Program-made: the position numbers and the translations under genes | Shown here: in pieces, positions 46,501 to 55,546 of the stretch | How positions within the stretch are numbered: position 1 is the stretch's first letter | Layout of the letters: each line of letters starts with the position of its first letter | Notes under the pieces: generated by a model | The model's database searches: none | The model's input: only the letters and a program-made list of their open reading frames with translations | What the model was told of the DNA's origin: nothing | Source: an uncultured Aquimarina sp. | GTDB taxonomy: Bacteria; Bacteroidota; Bacteroidia; Flavobacteriales; Flavobacteriaceae | NCBI GenBank assembly: GCA_947498935.1 | Contig: CANMMM010000006.1 | Span: 62,001-126,000 of the forward strand | Direction: 5' to 3' | DNA length: 64,000 bases

Positions 46501-47291
46501 AGGAGGCTGAAGACGAGTTGTTTAATTCTATGGCGGCAGATGATTTTATAGTGCCTGAAGGGTATATTTGGTCACTTAGTGGGGTTGTTGCAGAGGGTTC
46601 TTTTAATTTAGATGAAGGATTGGTTAATACTGCGAGAGTTATTTTTTATGAAGATGATCAAGGGAAGCCAGGTGTAGAAATTTATAATACAGATAACATA
46701 AAAGTAGATTCTCCTATAGATAGCAGTACTCTATCAATTTCATTGCCTGAATCCATTACACTGATGAGTGGTGTTTATTGGATATCCGTGCAGGTAATTG
46801 AGCCATTCGAAAGAGCATATTGGACATGGAATATTTTTGATGGTCCGCTAATAGGAGCTGAAACCCATGTACAAGAAACCGAAGAACATCTTTATTATGA
46901 TGCGATTACATGGACACCAGTTAGAATTGCACTTCGAGATGAAGAAAATCGTAGTTTTGACTTGTTATTTCAGCTATTTGGAGAAAAAAGATTAGCAATA
47001 CAAATAAAAAGAAGTGCAGTAACCGAACCTAAAAGTTCAGTAGGCATAAGCCCTAATCCTTCTACTGATAACTTTGTGTTTCATTGGAATCAAATTAGAC
47101 CTAAGACTTCTATGGCAGAAAATGTAACGATTCTAATTTATGATATCATGGGTAAACAGGTGTATGAAGAAAGCGGTGTAGCTACAGATGTTCCATTTGT
47201 ATGGAATACATCTTCGGAGCAAAAAGGGATATATGTGGTTAAGATTTTTAATAAAACATTCAATAAATCCTATAAGCTAATTAAAAGATAA
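43548..47291 (+). CDS. Large secreted Asp-box (BNR/sortilin-like) protein with T9SS sorting domain
   Basis: 1247 aa. A signal peptide (QTICLGVLCLASLQAQ) is followed by multiple Asp-box motifs: SYDTGASWKRI, STDGGDTWNLL, STDEGNSFSKV and TINGGETWQNI. These imply one or two beta-propellers across about residues 100-860. A beta-rich middle follows (about 860-1150). The C-terminus (about 1165-1247) is a type A T9SS domain: SPNPSTDNFVFHW, ILIYDIMGKQVYEE, KGIYVVKIF, and a basic KLIKR end. It is exported across the outer membrane and either released or attached to the surface. VPS10/sialidase-like fold alone does not fix a function; it could be glycan binding, hydrolysis or protein binding. Confidence 0.85.
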   Translation: MNILKRVIHQTICLGVLCLASLQAQEIATHTSQKIYDSKKGAILSKKERQATKQLQRLSFDQMRLKNPVTQTIPKSIQEGEKAFAATLPVGTTTNNRLGRSISKNANNFSQWKNRGPFNIGGRTRAIAIDRSNEEILFAGGVTGGLWKSYDTGASWKRITANSVTKSISTIVQDPREGKEMIWYYGTGEGQTIGIDATGGSGETPYTGNGVYKSTDGGDTWNLLTATSDDDPSRIGEMDYVFGIVVHPITGALFVATNAGIFQSTDEGNSFSKVLPVTNFSIIELKVAPTSGRLYASVANRNRGKEYGWYTSLDGVTWEEITPSVLENPNSHGRTMIAVDPSREHIVYFFTFWKDKYMKPKSGLTNRLFRYNREATNADQWEDLSKKIPAKDRVLGINNTTLSGLNTQDGYNMVLEVHPTNPDIVLIGGVNLFRTLDGFKRRLADSKGDWIGGKSGIGNTNDPLRPHYPNHHVDQHNLVFFRSSPNRLLSANDGGVFITEDVSTNFTPKRPITWASLNNGFITSQAYGVSFDPEATDNYDLIAGFQDRGSWYSTSTEAIVPWQGILHNDGGHSAITNQGRTHYASRQVGDVVRFEYDEDGNLIAYGSVRPKTGGFLFITPFILDPNNTNQMYIPAGDVIYWNTNLDEVPLNNKAETTTEVNWVKLSNTQSPDLSKITALEMSTYPIQNRLYYGTETGKIFRLDQANIVSSEPVDIATGKGLPEGYVNNINVDPSDSDRVIVSFSNYGIPSLFLTINGGETWQNISGNLEAHEDGSGNGPSVRGSAFLGASIQDDQLPSRQLVYVATSTGLYYTNKLRGTKTRWIRENLRIGNTVVSQVRTRKDGFIAVATHGSGIYSAKLPIGVPLPTNTLKRDTSVTLEDITITKGELTDDTVTIDIDGIFYQSKGKQVQVSVKSDDEQVVSVRVEGNQLLIQGINTGTTRVVVRGMYGEEEIYAGFTVQVVYPSIYTQQTEPLETDFVTFVSQEAEDELFNSMAADDFIVPEGYIWSLSGVVAEGSFNLDEGLVNTARVIFYEDDQGKPGVEIYNTDNIKVDSPIDSSTLSISLPESITLMSGVYWISVQVIEPFERAYWTWNIFDGPLIGAETHVQETEEHLYYDAITWTPVRIALRDEENRSFDLLFQLFGEKRLAIQIKRSAVTEPKSSVGISPNPSTDNFVFHWNQIRPKTSMAENVTILIYDIMGKQVYEESGVATDVPFVWNTSSEQKGIYVVKIFNKTFNKSYKLIKR

Positions 47292-47321
47292 AATAACTTC
47301 TTTACACCTGTAAAGATAGAT

Positions 47322-47356
47322 AACTGCCTGTAAATGTATGTACAGGCAGTTTTTTA
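47322..47356 (+). terminator. Rho-independent terminator of the Asp-box protein gene
   Basis: AACTGCCTGTA / TACAGGCAGTT with an 8-nt loop and a T run, 30 nt after the stop. Confidence 0.88.
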
Positions 47357-47562
47357 GTTCATTATTTTTTAGAAATACCTAGACCCTCAATCATTTCTTT
47401 TTTAGAGATAGAAAATAACTAAAAATAGCATTTCGTCGATTTTATTTGTTTTTTATCGATTATTTATAATGTGTTTGATTCTTCTCTCATGTAAACCAAT
47501 GGAATAGTATGTTCTTTATATAAAGAATGTATAAGTAGCTAGTAAGAAAAAAGAAATAGGTT

Positions 47563-47988
47563 ATGGATGTTAAATTTGATTTGATACTTTTGGTGGATAG
47601 TAATCGGGTATCTAATTTTTTCAACCAAATTGTTCTCAATAAAACTTGGGAAATCAATAAGCTGATTTCTGTAGATAACTGCTTAGAAGCTATAGAGTTT
47701 GTGGAACATAAACAAGCTGTACATCCTATACCTGATGTAATTTTTTTAGATCTTCATGCACCATTAATGAATGGTTGGGAGTTTTTAGATAGGTATGACC
47801 AATTTCCTAAATCACAGGCTGCTATGATCGTAGTAATGCATACAAGAGAGTTATTAGAAGAAGAAATAGATAAACTATGTGCGTATGATAGTGTATGCGC
47901 TATCACTAATAAAAGTTTGGATGCAAAGGCTATTGCTGAAGTATATACAAAAATGAATACATGTCAAAAGCTGATCATGAGTAGCTAA
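47563..47988 (+). CDS. Stand-alone response regulator receiver protein
   Basis: 141 aa. The phosphoacceptor is D63 in VIFLDLHAP and the Lys region is AITNKSLD. The usual pair of acidic residues near the N-terminus is reduced to one (LLVDSNR), so metal binding may be weaker than in classical receivers. There is no output domain. Convergent with the receiver at 48004. A phospho-sink or phosphorelay shuttle for the neighbouring kinases is plausible. Confidence 0.85.
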   Translation: MDVKFDLILLVDSNRVSNFFNQIVLNKTWEINKLISVDNCLEAIEFVEHKQAVHPIPDVIFLDLHAPLMNGWEFLDRYDQFPKSQAAMIVVMHTRELLEEEIDKLCAYDSVCAITNKSLDAKAIAEVYTKMNTCQKLIMSS

Positions 47989-48003
47989 TCAATCACATTA
48001 TTT

Positions 48004-48438
48004 CTAGATCAGATTGTACAAATGGGTATCATTATTATGATAATAATTACATAGTTTCTTCAAATCTTTTTCTTTCAATGGTTTTTCTATAAATCCATGT
48101 ATCAAATCATTTTCTGCTGCTTTCATCTTGTCTTTACTCCAATTAGAAGTAGTAAGAAAAACAATAATACTATGTGCTGTTTTTTGTTTAGCTAGTTTTG
48201 CATACTGTTCCAGAAACTCAAAACCATCCATTTTAGGCATGTTGATGTCTAGAAAAATAATATCAGGGGATGGATAATGGTTAAACCTTCCTTTTTGATG
48301 TATAAATTCAAGGGCTTCTAATCCATTTGCTACTTCAAAAATATGTTCCACCTTGCCAGAGGTTTCAATAATTTTTTTATTATAAAAATTAGTAGATGCA
48401 CTATCATCTACTAATAATACACAATTTATTTTTTTCAT
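48004..48438 (-). CDS. Stand-alone response regulator receiver protein, coupled to the CheB-CheR kinase
   Basis: 144 aa. Acidic pocket in LLVDDSAS, phosphoacceptor D64 in IIFLDINMPKMDG, Thr region FLTTSNWS, Lys in FIEKPLKE. Its ATG overlaps the stop of the kinase gene by 4 nt, so it is the probable phosphate acceptor of that kinase. Confidence 0.9.
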   Translation of the reverse strand: MKKINCVLLVDDSASTNFYNKKIIETSGKVEHIFEVANGLEALEFIHQKGRFNHYPSPDIIFLDINMPKMDGFEFLEQYAKLAKQKTAHSIIVFLTTSNWSKDKMKAAENDLIHGFIEKPLKEKDLKKLCNYYHNNDTHLYNLI

Positions 48439-51400
48439 TTTACTTTTATTTTAGGTATGGTAAAAAGAAATTTAGCACCTTCTGCTTCTTTAGATTCAAC
48501 CCATATTTTACCTTGATGATTGTCTATGATTCGTTTGCAATTGGCCAATCCGATGCCAGTACCTTCGTATTCACTCTGAGTGTGTAATCGTTTAAAAACT
48601 TCAAAAATTTGGGTATGATATTTAGGAGCAATCCCAATTCCATTATCTTTGAGATAAAAAATAAAATGAGATTGTTTTTTGATGCAACCAATGTGAATAA
48701 TAGGGTCTTTCTCACTTCTGTATTTAAGACTATTCGCTATTAAATTTTGAAATAGTTGCTTGATTTGTAGTGAGTCACAAGTGATATTCGGTAGTTTGTC
48801 TACTCTGATTTTTGCGTTATTTTCTAAAATAGTATTAAATAAATCTTCTGTTATGTTATTGATGAGTGCATTTAGATTTACATTCTGAAAATTTAATGAT
48901 TTATCATCTAATTGCGAGTAAACTAATAAGTCATTCGTAAGTGTAATCATTCTGGCAGAAGCATTTTCTATAAAGCTCAAATACTTACTTGCATTTTCAT
49001 CAAATTGATCACTGTATTCTTCTTTAAACAATTTTGTAAAGCTTGTGACGGTGCGTAGCGGTTCTTTTAAATCGTGTGATGCTAAGTAAGCAAATCGCTC
49101 TAATTCTATATTTAATTCTTGCATTTTGCGCTCAGATTCTTTGCGATTATTAATATCTAATAGCGTACCTACAATTTTTTTAACTGCTTTAGAATTCATG
49201 GCTTGTTGCATCTGTCCATTAATGCGAAACCATCGGTATCCATTTTTCTTTGTTTTGATTTGGATTTCTTCTTCGAATATATTGCCTGTCTGTACATATT
49301 CTTCTAATCCTGTTCTAAACACTTTGATTTGATCTGGATGGATAAGGTTTACTAATTCACTAAATGTGCCGTTCATTTCCTGTTCTGTAGTTCCAGTAAG
49401 TTCATAGAATTCTGGTGAATACCAAGCTTGATCTTTTTGGAGATCACTCCATTCCCATAAACCAGATCTAGTAGCATTGATCGCTAATCTAAAACGCTCT
49501 TCACTTTCTTTGAGTTTGATTTCCATTTGCTTAGAGTGTGTAATAATTTGGGTTACGCCTAGAATGGTTTTTACACTTCCATCTTTATTTCTTTCATTGA
49601 CTTTATCAGATGATAAAAGCCATATGATATCATTAGTATCTTTGTGTACAATGCGGTATTCAATTTGTTTGACATCATCAGTTTTGGAGCGCAGTATCTG
49701 TGTATGATGTTCATATATTTTTTGCATATCTCCAGAGTGGATGATTTTTTGCAATACTTTATTCCCCATTTGTTGTATTTCTAAAGGGGTATATCCTGCT
49801 ACTTCTGCAATATTAGCACTGCTATACACATTATGTTGTTTTACAATGTCATATACATAAATAATGGCAGGGTTAGAATCCATTAGGTGTGATAGAAAGC
49901 TATTTAATTTTTCTTTTTCTTGTATAGCGAATTTTAAGTCATTAATATCTACAAAATTAATGACTACTCCTTGAATACTGTCTTCTTGACTTCTATACGG
50001 AAAAATTTGCATGATGAACCATCGGCCTTCTGCATTTTTTACTTCTTTTCTGTAGGGCTGTAATGTCTTGATTACTTTCTTTGCATGAGTAATCAAATCT
50101 TCTCCTACCATAGTACCCGAAAAATGAGTAATTGAGCGACCTATATCTTCGGGTTGTAATTGGAAGTGATCATTAATAGCAGGTGTATATTTTCTAATCA
50201 AAAATGATTTATCTAGAAAAATAGCGCCTACATTGATATTTTTCATCAAATTCTGTATGTCAGAATTCAATTCTATAAGCTGCTTATTCTTTTCGTGTAG
50301 CTCAGTGTTTACGGCATGTAATTCCTCATTGAGTGATTGTAATTCTTCATTGGTACTTTGTAGTTCTTCATTAGCGGCTAATAACTCTTCATTGGTCGCT
50401 TGCATTTCTTCATTAGAAGTTTCTAGCTCTTCAATAGTAGATTGTAGATTCTCTCGTGTTTCATTAAGTGCTTCCTTTAGTTCTTGTACTTGCTCTTCAT
50501 TAGATACAAGGGTAGGAGTAATCTGTATTTTATCAGCTTCGGTTATTTTTCGATCGAATTCTTCGATAATGGTAATCAAAAAAGAATGACTATTTACGGT
50601 AGGGATGGTGAATCGGTTAATTAAAACACGTAATTGTTTGAGTTGATCATCGATGAGTAACTTGATTTGCTTCTCAACCGTTTTCGTGCTACTAACACAG
50701 AGTTTTCTAACTGAGGTGGCTATAGGAATACTTAAGGCATCTGGAACAATTTTTAGTAAATTATTAGAAAATCCTTCTTCTGGATACTGGATGTATTTTT
50801 TTAGCTTTCCAGAGGCATGTATAATCTCGTAGTTATCATCAATGCAGATGCTTACGACCTGCATTTCTTCCATCAATAACTTATTGATTGATTTCGTTAT
50901 TTTATCATCTAAGGTACTTGCTTGTTTCGTGAAATGGAATTTAGTGTTTTCATCTTTATCTACTTTCCAAATATTCCCTTTGTTTATATTTAAGATACGT
51001 TCGGATTGTATGTTTTTGTATACTTTCCATTTGGTATTGATCTCCTTAAAATTTTTATGTAATGCTCCTAAATTTTCAGAACTTCCTAAAAATAAGTACC
51101 CATGCAGGTTTAGTGCATAGTGAATACTGGATAATACTTTAAGTTGAATCGTATTTTCCATGTAAATAAGCATGTTTCTGCAGGATACGAGATCTATTTT
51201 ATTAAATGGAGGGTTTTGTAATACGTCGTGTTTAGAGAAAATAATTTTTTTCCGAATATTGGGGACTATTTGGTATTTATCTTTCTTCTTAAGAAAGTAT
51301 TTCTTTAATAAGTTGGCAGGAACTTCTGAGATAATATTTTCATTATAAATTCCTTTAGTAGCTACATCGATGACACTATTATCAATATCTGTAGCAAATA

Positions 51401-52454
51401 CTTTATAATCGATATCTAGTTGCTTTTTTTGTAGGTATTCTTCTAACAATATGGTGATAGAATACGCTTCTTCTCCTGTAGAGCAAGCAATTACCCATAT
51501 TTTGATGATTTCTCCCTTTTGCTTAGTTGCTACAAGCTTAGGAATCACTTGTTTTTCTAGTATCTCAAATGCTTTTTTATCTCTAAAGAATTTGGTAACG
51601 CTGATTAAATATTCTTGAGTTAGTAAAAATTTTTCATTGGGGTATTCGTATAAATAGTCGATGTAATTGTCAGTGGTTTTACATTTTGTAATATGAATAC
51701 GTTTTGCCGTTCTTCTTAATAAAGTAGGTTTTTTATAATATGAGAAATCATAACCAACATGTCTTTTTATAATACGCAAAATCCGTCCTAAGGACTCATC
51801 TGTATTTTGTGTATTGGCCAATGGATGCGTGTAGATATAATTGGGGTTAGAAATAAAATCAATGAGTTCTTTTCCCATATCTTTAGGACTCAATATGTAG
51901 TCGGCTAATCCTTGTGATATCACACTTTTAGGCATTCCATCAAAATCACATGATTCTGGACTTTGTACAAAGATTGTTCCTCCGATTTCTTTAATTGCTT
52001 TAGCTCCTTTAGTGCCATCTGATCCTGTACCAGATAGAATGATGGCGATTGCTTTTTCTTTTTGTGAACTTGCTAGTGAATTCAGGAAAAGATCAATAGA
52101 AAAATTCATTTGATCACTAGGAGGGCGTTTTGTTAATTCTAATGCTCCTTTGTGAAGTTGTATGTTTCTTTCTCCTGGGATTAAATAAACATGATTAGGT
52201 GCTATAATATCTCCTTGTTTAGCTTCTTGGACACTCATTTCGGTATGCCTTGCTAATAACTCTGGCATTAAACTTTTATAATCAGGAGATAAATGTTGTA
52301 TGATTACAAAAGCAAAGCCTGTATCCGACGGACAATAATCAAAGAATTCTTTTAATGCTTTGAGTCCACCAGCTGAGCTTCCAATACCAATAACATAAAA
52401 CGTTTTATTGTGTAAGAGAGTGCTCTTTTCTTTTTGGGTTAAAACGTTATTCAT
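48435..52454 (-). CDS. CheB-CheR-PAS hybrid sensor histidine kinase
   Basis: 1339 aa. Domains in order: CheB-like methylesterase (1-200; active-site Ser in GSSAGG near residue 27, His in IIQHLSPDYK, Asp in SGTGSDGTKG) and CheR-like methyltransferase (about 215-480; KIWVIACSTGEEAYS and NPPFNKIDLVSCRNMLIYM). A PAS-like region follows, then a long coiled coil built on the repeated unit SNEEMQATNEELLAANEELQ (about 660-740). At least three PAS domains, HisKA (H-box SHDLKEPLRTV) and HATPase_c (DNGIGI, GTGIGL) complete it. No membrane segment. There is no chemotaxis cluster here, so the methyl-transfer modules probably serve signalling other than swimming. Coupled to the receiver at 48004. Confidence 0.93.
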   Translation of the reverse strand: MNNVLTQKEKSTLLHNKTFYVIGIGSSAGGLKALKEFFDYCPSDTGFAFVIIQHLSPDYKSLMPELLARHTEMSVQEAKQGDIIAPNHVYLIPGERNIQLHKGALELTKRPPSDQMNFSIDLFLNSLASSQKEKAIAIILSGTGSDGTKGAKAIKEIGGTIFVQSPESCDFDGMPKSVISQGLADYILSPKDMGKELIDFISNPNYIYTHPLANTQNTDESLGRILRIIKRHVGYDFSYYKKPTLLRRTAKRIHITKCKTTDNYIDYLYEYPNEKFLLTQEYLISVTKFFRDKKAFEILEKQVIPKLVATKQKGEIIKIWVIACSTGEEAYSITILLEEYLQKKQLDIDYKVFATDIDNSVIDVATKGIYNENIISEVPANLLKKYFLKKKDKYQIVPNIRKKIIFSKHDVLQNPPFNKIDLVSCRNMLIYMENTIQLKVLSSIHYALNLHGYLFLGSSENLGALHKNFKEINTKWKVYKNIQSERILNINKGNIWKVDKDENTKFHFTKQASTLDDKITKSINKLLMEEMQVVSICIDDNYEIIHASGKLKKYIQYPEEGFSNNLLKIVPDALSIPIATSVRKLCVSSTKTVEKQIKLLIDDQLKQLRVLINRFTIPTVNSHSFLITIIEEFDRKITEADKIQITPTLVSNEEQVQELKEALNETRENLQSTIEELETSNEEMQATNEELLAANEELQSTNEELQSLNEELHAVNTELHEKNKQLIELNSDIQNLMKNINVGAIFLDKSFLIRKYTPAINDHFQLQPEDIGRSITHFSGTMVGEDLITHAKKVIKTLQPYRKEVKNAEGRWFIMQIFPYRSQEDSIQGVVINFVDINDLKFAIQEKEKLNSFLSHLMDSNPAIIYVYDIVKQHNVYSSANIAEVAGYTPLEIQQMGNKVLQKIIHSGDMQKIYEHHTQILRSKTDDVKQIEYRIVHKDTNDIIWLLSSDKVNERNKDGSVKTILGVTQIITHSKQMEIKLKESEERFRLAINATRSGLWEWSDLQKDQAWYSPEFYELTGTTEQEMNGTFSELVNLIHPDQIKVFRTGLEEYVQTGNIFEEEIQIKTKKNGYRWFRINGQMQQAMNSKAVKKIVGTLLDINNRKESERKMQELNIELERFAYLASHDLKEPLRTVTSFTKLFKEEYSDQFDENASKYLSFIENASARMITLTNDLLVYSQLDDKSLNFQNVNLNALINNITEDLFNTILENNAKIRVDKLPNITCDSLQIKQLFQNLIANSLKYRSEKDPIIHIGCIKKQSHFIFYLKDNGIGIAPKYHTQIFEVFKRLHTQSEYEGTGIGLANCKRIIDNHQGKIWVESKEAEGAKFLFTIPKIKVK

Positions 52455-53066
52455 AACAAATGTGCAAACGAAAGTTGGTCTTTAATTAACAAAATCTAAA
52501 TTGATAGTTTTTCAAAAATAAATAATGATTTGTATGTAATGTTTATATTACTCAAAAGTTAAAATGCATTTTTTACCGATGAAAAGCAATGTAGACAGTA
52601 TTAAATGTAGTTATAATTATGCGATTAAAAATAAGAAGAGGTGGTTAAAATACCAGTAAATTCAATATTTACGCGAAAACCGTAATTTATTTAAGTGGGA
52701 AATAGTGGTTTATTTATTTTTTTACATGTATATTTCCTTTTTAGGATTAGAAAAGTACTTTTTTATACTTGTTATAGTGTTGAAAGAATGGGAATTTTTC
52801 TAAAAAAGTAGGGGAGTTCTACCATTTTGTAAGTATACTTAGTAAATCTATATGGTATTAATTTTTATGACAAAAAAGTCATTTTAAAAAATTAAAGCAT
52901 ATAAAATGACTATTTTTGCGCAATATACCTTACCCCCATATATGTACCCTGAAAAAGGCGTATTGCTTTTTATTGATTTATAAAACATAAATCATACTAG
53001 ACATAAACACTAAAAAAAGCCTCTTGGTTTAAAGCTTAGAACTATCTATATTTTCATAATTGTAAA
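52455..53066. promoter_or_regulatory. Divergent promoter region between two kinases
   Basis: 612 bp, AT-rich. A candidate -7 box TATTTTTG lies at 52911-52918 (plus). Just before it is an inverted repeat GTCATTTTA / TAAAATGAC (near 52878-52910) that could be an operator. The leader to the ATG at 53067 would be about 140 nt. No gene recognised. Confidence 0.45.
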
Positions 53067-54290
53067 ATGAAATCACCAGAATACCCAGAAAATGAAAAAC
53101 TAAGGCAAATAGCCGTAGAAAAATACGAGTTATTAGATACATTGCCTGAGGATGCTTATGATCATATTACTGCTACGGTAGCATATATTTGTAATACACC
53201 TATCGCTTTGATCACTTTATTAGATAAAGAAAGAAATTTCTTAAAATCACATTATGGAGTTGCTATTTCTGAGTCGCCAAGAGCAATTTCTTTCTGTGGG
53301 CATGCGATTAACTCTGATGCTCCTTTAACTATTATAGAGGATTCTAGAAAAGATAAGCGTTTTATAGGGAATCCATTAGTTACAGAATACGATGCTATTT
53401 TTTATGCAGGGGCGCCTCTAGTGGATTCTGATGGGTTTAAGCTAGGTACATTGTGTGTCTATGATGCTAAACCTAGAGTATTGAATAAGGAGCAACAAAA
53501 AATATTGGTATGTATGGCTAAACAAGTGGTAAACTTATTTGAGCAGCGCTATCAAAATTTTAAATTATTACAATACCAAGAAACCTTAAAGAAAAGAAAT
53601 GAAAATTTAAAGAAGTTTGCACATATTGTATCTCATGATCTAAAATCTCCATTGGCTAATATTATTTCACTGACTGAATTACTTAAGGAGGATATTTCGG
53701 ATCAATTAAATGATGAATCTTTACAATATTTGGAGTATCTAAAGGATTCTTCGTATGCACTTAAAGATTATATCGATGGGATTCTTATGTTCTATAAAAG
53801 TGATGAGTTAATTAGTTTACAAACAGAAAAAATAGATTGTGTAGCACTCTTGGATGAGCTTATAAAGATTACTGGAGCAGATCATACTGTGCAGTTTTCG
53901 ATTACGACTGAAATCCAAGAGCTATTAGTAAATAAAGTTGCGCTATTACAAATTTTGGTGAACTTGATCACCAATTCTATTAAGTACAATTCTAAAGAAA
54001 CTACGAGTATCACTATTGCGATCACTGAGAGTTCTACGATGTACGAGTTTATGGTAGAGGATACTTCTGATGGGATTCCTTCTCATCATATTGATAAGAT
54101 ATTTGAATTGTTTTCTGTAGCTGGGGCTCCTGATAAGTATGGAAACATGGGAACTGGTATTGGATTGGCTACTGTACAAAAGATTGTAGAGAGCCTAGGA
54201 GGAACTATATCTGTATCTTCTGTAGAGGGAGAGGGAACTACTTTTACATTTTCGCTGGCTAAATTATATACTAGTATGCTGTGCAAATAA
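53067..54290 (+). CDS. GAF-domain sensor histidine kinase
   Basis: 407 aa, soluble. The GAF domain (about 15-165) includes FLKSHYGVAISESPRAISFC and FYAGAPLVDSDGFKLGTLCV. HisKA has the H-box SHDLKSPLANI, and HATPase_c ends in MGTGIGLATVQKIVESLGGT. The first G-box reads VEDTSDGIP rather than the usual DNGxGI: the Asp is kept but the following residues differ, so ATP binding may be altered. Short kinases of this kind are often bacterial light or redox sensors, but the ligand is unknown. No coupled receiver is adjacent; the stand-alone receivers nearby could serve it. Confidence 0.88.
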   Translation: MKSPEYPENEKLRQIAVEKYELLDTLPEDAYDHITATVAYICNTPIALITLLDKERNFLKSHYGVAISESPRAISFCGHAINSDAPLTIIEDSRKDKRFIGNPLVTEYDAIFYAGAPLVDSDGFKLGTLCVYDAKPRVLNKEQQKILVCMAKQVVNLFEQRYQNFKLLQYQETLKKRNENLKKFAHIVSHDLKSPLANIISLTELLKEDISDQLNDESLQYLEYLKDSSYALKDYIDGILMFYKSDELISLQTEKIDCVALLDELIKITGADHTVQFSITTEIQELLVNKVALLQILVNLITNSIKYNSKETTSITIAITESSTMYEFMVEDTSDGIPSHHIDKIFELFSVAGAPDKYGNMGTGIGLATVQKIVESLGGTISVSSVEGEGTTFTFSLAKLYTSMLCK

Positions 54291-54353
54291 TATAGTAAGG
54301 ATATACAAGTACTTGTTTGTAAATCTGTGGTATAGACTGCTTTTATCTATGAA

Positions 54354-54495
54354 ATGGTTTGCACTTTTTCGATTCTCGCTAAAATTGAAGATGTTGTGGT
54401 CAAATACAGTGATTTTTTTGTTGCATGGCAGCGCTATGGAGCTCAAATGTTGCAAAATTTAAGTGCAAGAGATCGTTTTTATAGCAAATTACAAG
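54354..54495 (+). pseudogene. Degenerate coding remnant before REP-like copy G
   Basis: An open frame from ATG 54354 reads TFSILAKIEDVVVKYSDF (shared with 2369) and later NLSARDRFYSKLQE (shared with 27138), then runs into the repeat. Matching both sites suggests that these are pieces of one lost gene family. Confidence 0.45.
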
Positions 54496-54540
54496 AAGTT
54501 TATAGCACACCAATATGTCTGTATATTATACGATGGCTAC

Positions 54541-54628
54541 GCGTTAGGGATAGTAGTGAAAATCCCACAGCACGACCTTAGGAGTGCGAGGAATTGTAAC
54601 GGATAGCCCGACCCTTGTGGTAACGCCC
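54541..54628 (-). repeat. REP-like palindromic element, copy G
   Basis: Conserved ends, inner hairpin GCAC/GTGC (shorter compensating version of copies A and B), invariant TCGGGCTATCCG. It lies 42 nt before the methyltransferase ATG. Confidence 0.87.
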
Positions 54629-54670
54629 TAATGAATAGTGATACAACAGCTAGTATCAATAGAAAATCTT

Positions 54671-55336
54671 ATGAAAAAACGTATAAAGAAAACGCCTTGG
54701 CCAACTAAAGATGCCATGGAACAGGTGTATGATCAGGGATTATGGGGACGTAGTGAGCAACACATATTCTACTCGGGTGAAGGGTCGCATGATCCGACGA
54801 TTGTAGTGCCATATATTAGGGCAATGGTAGACTTTTTGGAGTCTTTCGAGTCCCCGCTGACGGTGTGTGATTTGGGATGTGGAGATTTTGAAATAGGTAG
54901 GCAATTACTACCGTATACAACACGCTATATTGCAGTAGATATTGTACAAAAGCTGATAGATCACCATCGAATATACGATGCCGCTAAACAATTAGAATTC
55001 CATTGCTTAGATATAGCAGAGGATGTATTGCCTGATGCTGATTGTGCGATACTACGACAGGTGCTACAGCATTTGTCTAATCAAGAGGTAGGTCAGGTGC
55101 TTCTGAAATTAGAAAAGTATCGATATGTAGTGCTTACTGAACATATACCTGCGGGGGTGTTTGAGGCAAATAAAGATATTATCTCTGGACAAGGGATACG
55201 ACTCAAAAAGAAAAGTGGTTTGGATATAACGGCAGTTCCTTTTGCGATTAAATTCAAAGAGAAAAAGGAATTGGTGTCGGTACTATTAGCTCCCAAAAAA
55301 GGAAAGATCGTAACGACGCTATACACACTTTTTTAA
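54671..55336 (+). CDS. Class I SAM-dependent methyltransferase
   Basis: 221 aa from the ATG at 54671; an in-frame GTG at 54638 lies just beyond the REP-like element. Motif I is VCDLGCGDFEIG, motif II TRYIAVDIVQ, motif III DCAILRQVLQHLSN. The N-terminus is basic (KKRIKKTPWP). The substrate (small molecule, lipid or protein) cannot be told. No operon partner: the next gene begins 210 nt later. Confidence 0.8.
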   Translation: MKKRIKKTPWPTKDAMEQVYDQGLWGRSEQHIFYSGEGSHDPTIVVPYIRAMVDFLESFESPLTVCDLGCGDFEIGRQLLPYTTRYIAVDIVQKLIDHHRIYDAAKQLEFHCLDIAEDVLPDADCAILRQVLQHLSNQEVGQVLLKLEKYRYVVLTEHIPAGVFEANKDIISGQGIRLKKKSGLDITAVPFAIKFKEKKELVSVLLAPKKGKIVTTLYTLF

Positions 55337-55546
55337 TCGATTTATTTTGTGAAAATTCTATGTCGGTTATTCTGTCTTTTTACTAATTATGTAGTAAGAA
55401 ATTTAGTGCTAAAAAATAGAGAGGTAATTACTTGATCATCAAATAATCAACAAAAAAGATGTAGGATTTGTTAATTACTTTGGGGACAGGCTATTTTAAT
55501 TGTCTATGTGATACAGTATATTAGCAAGCATTCTACCCAAGATTTT

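Noticed and set aside
54354..54581. 75-aa open frame as a gene
   Set aside because: Its last third runs into REP-like copy G; the first part matches decayed fragments elsewhere.
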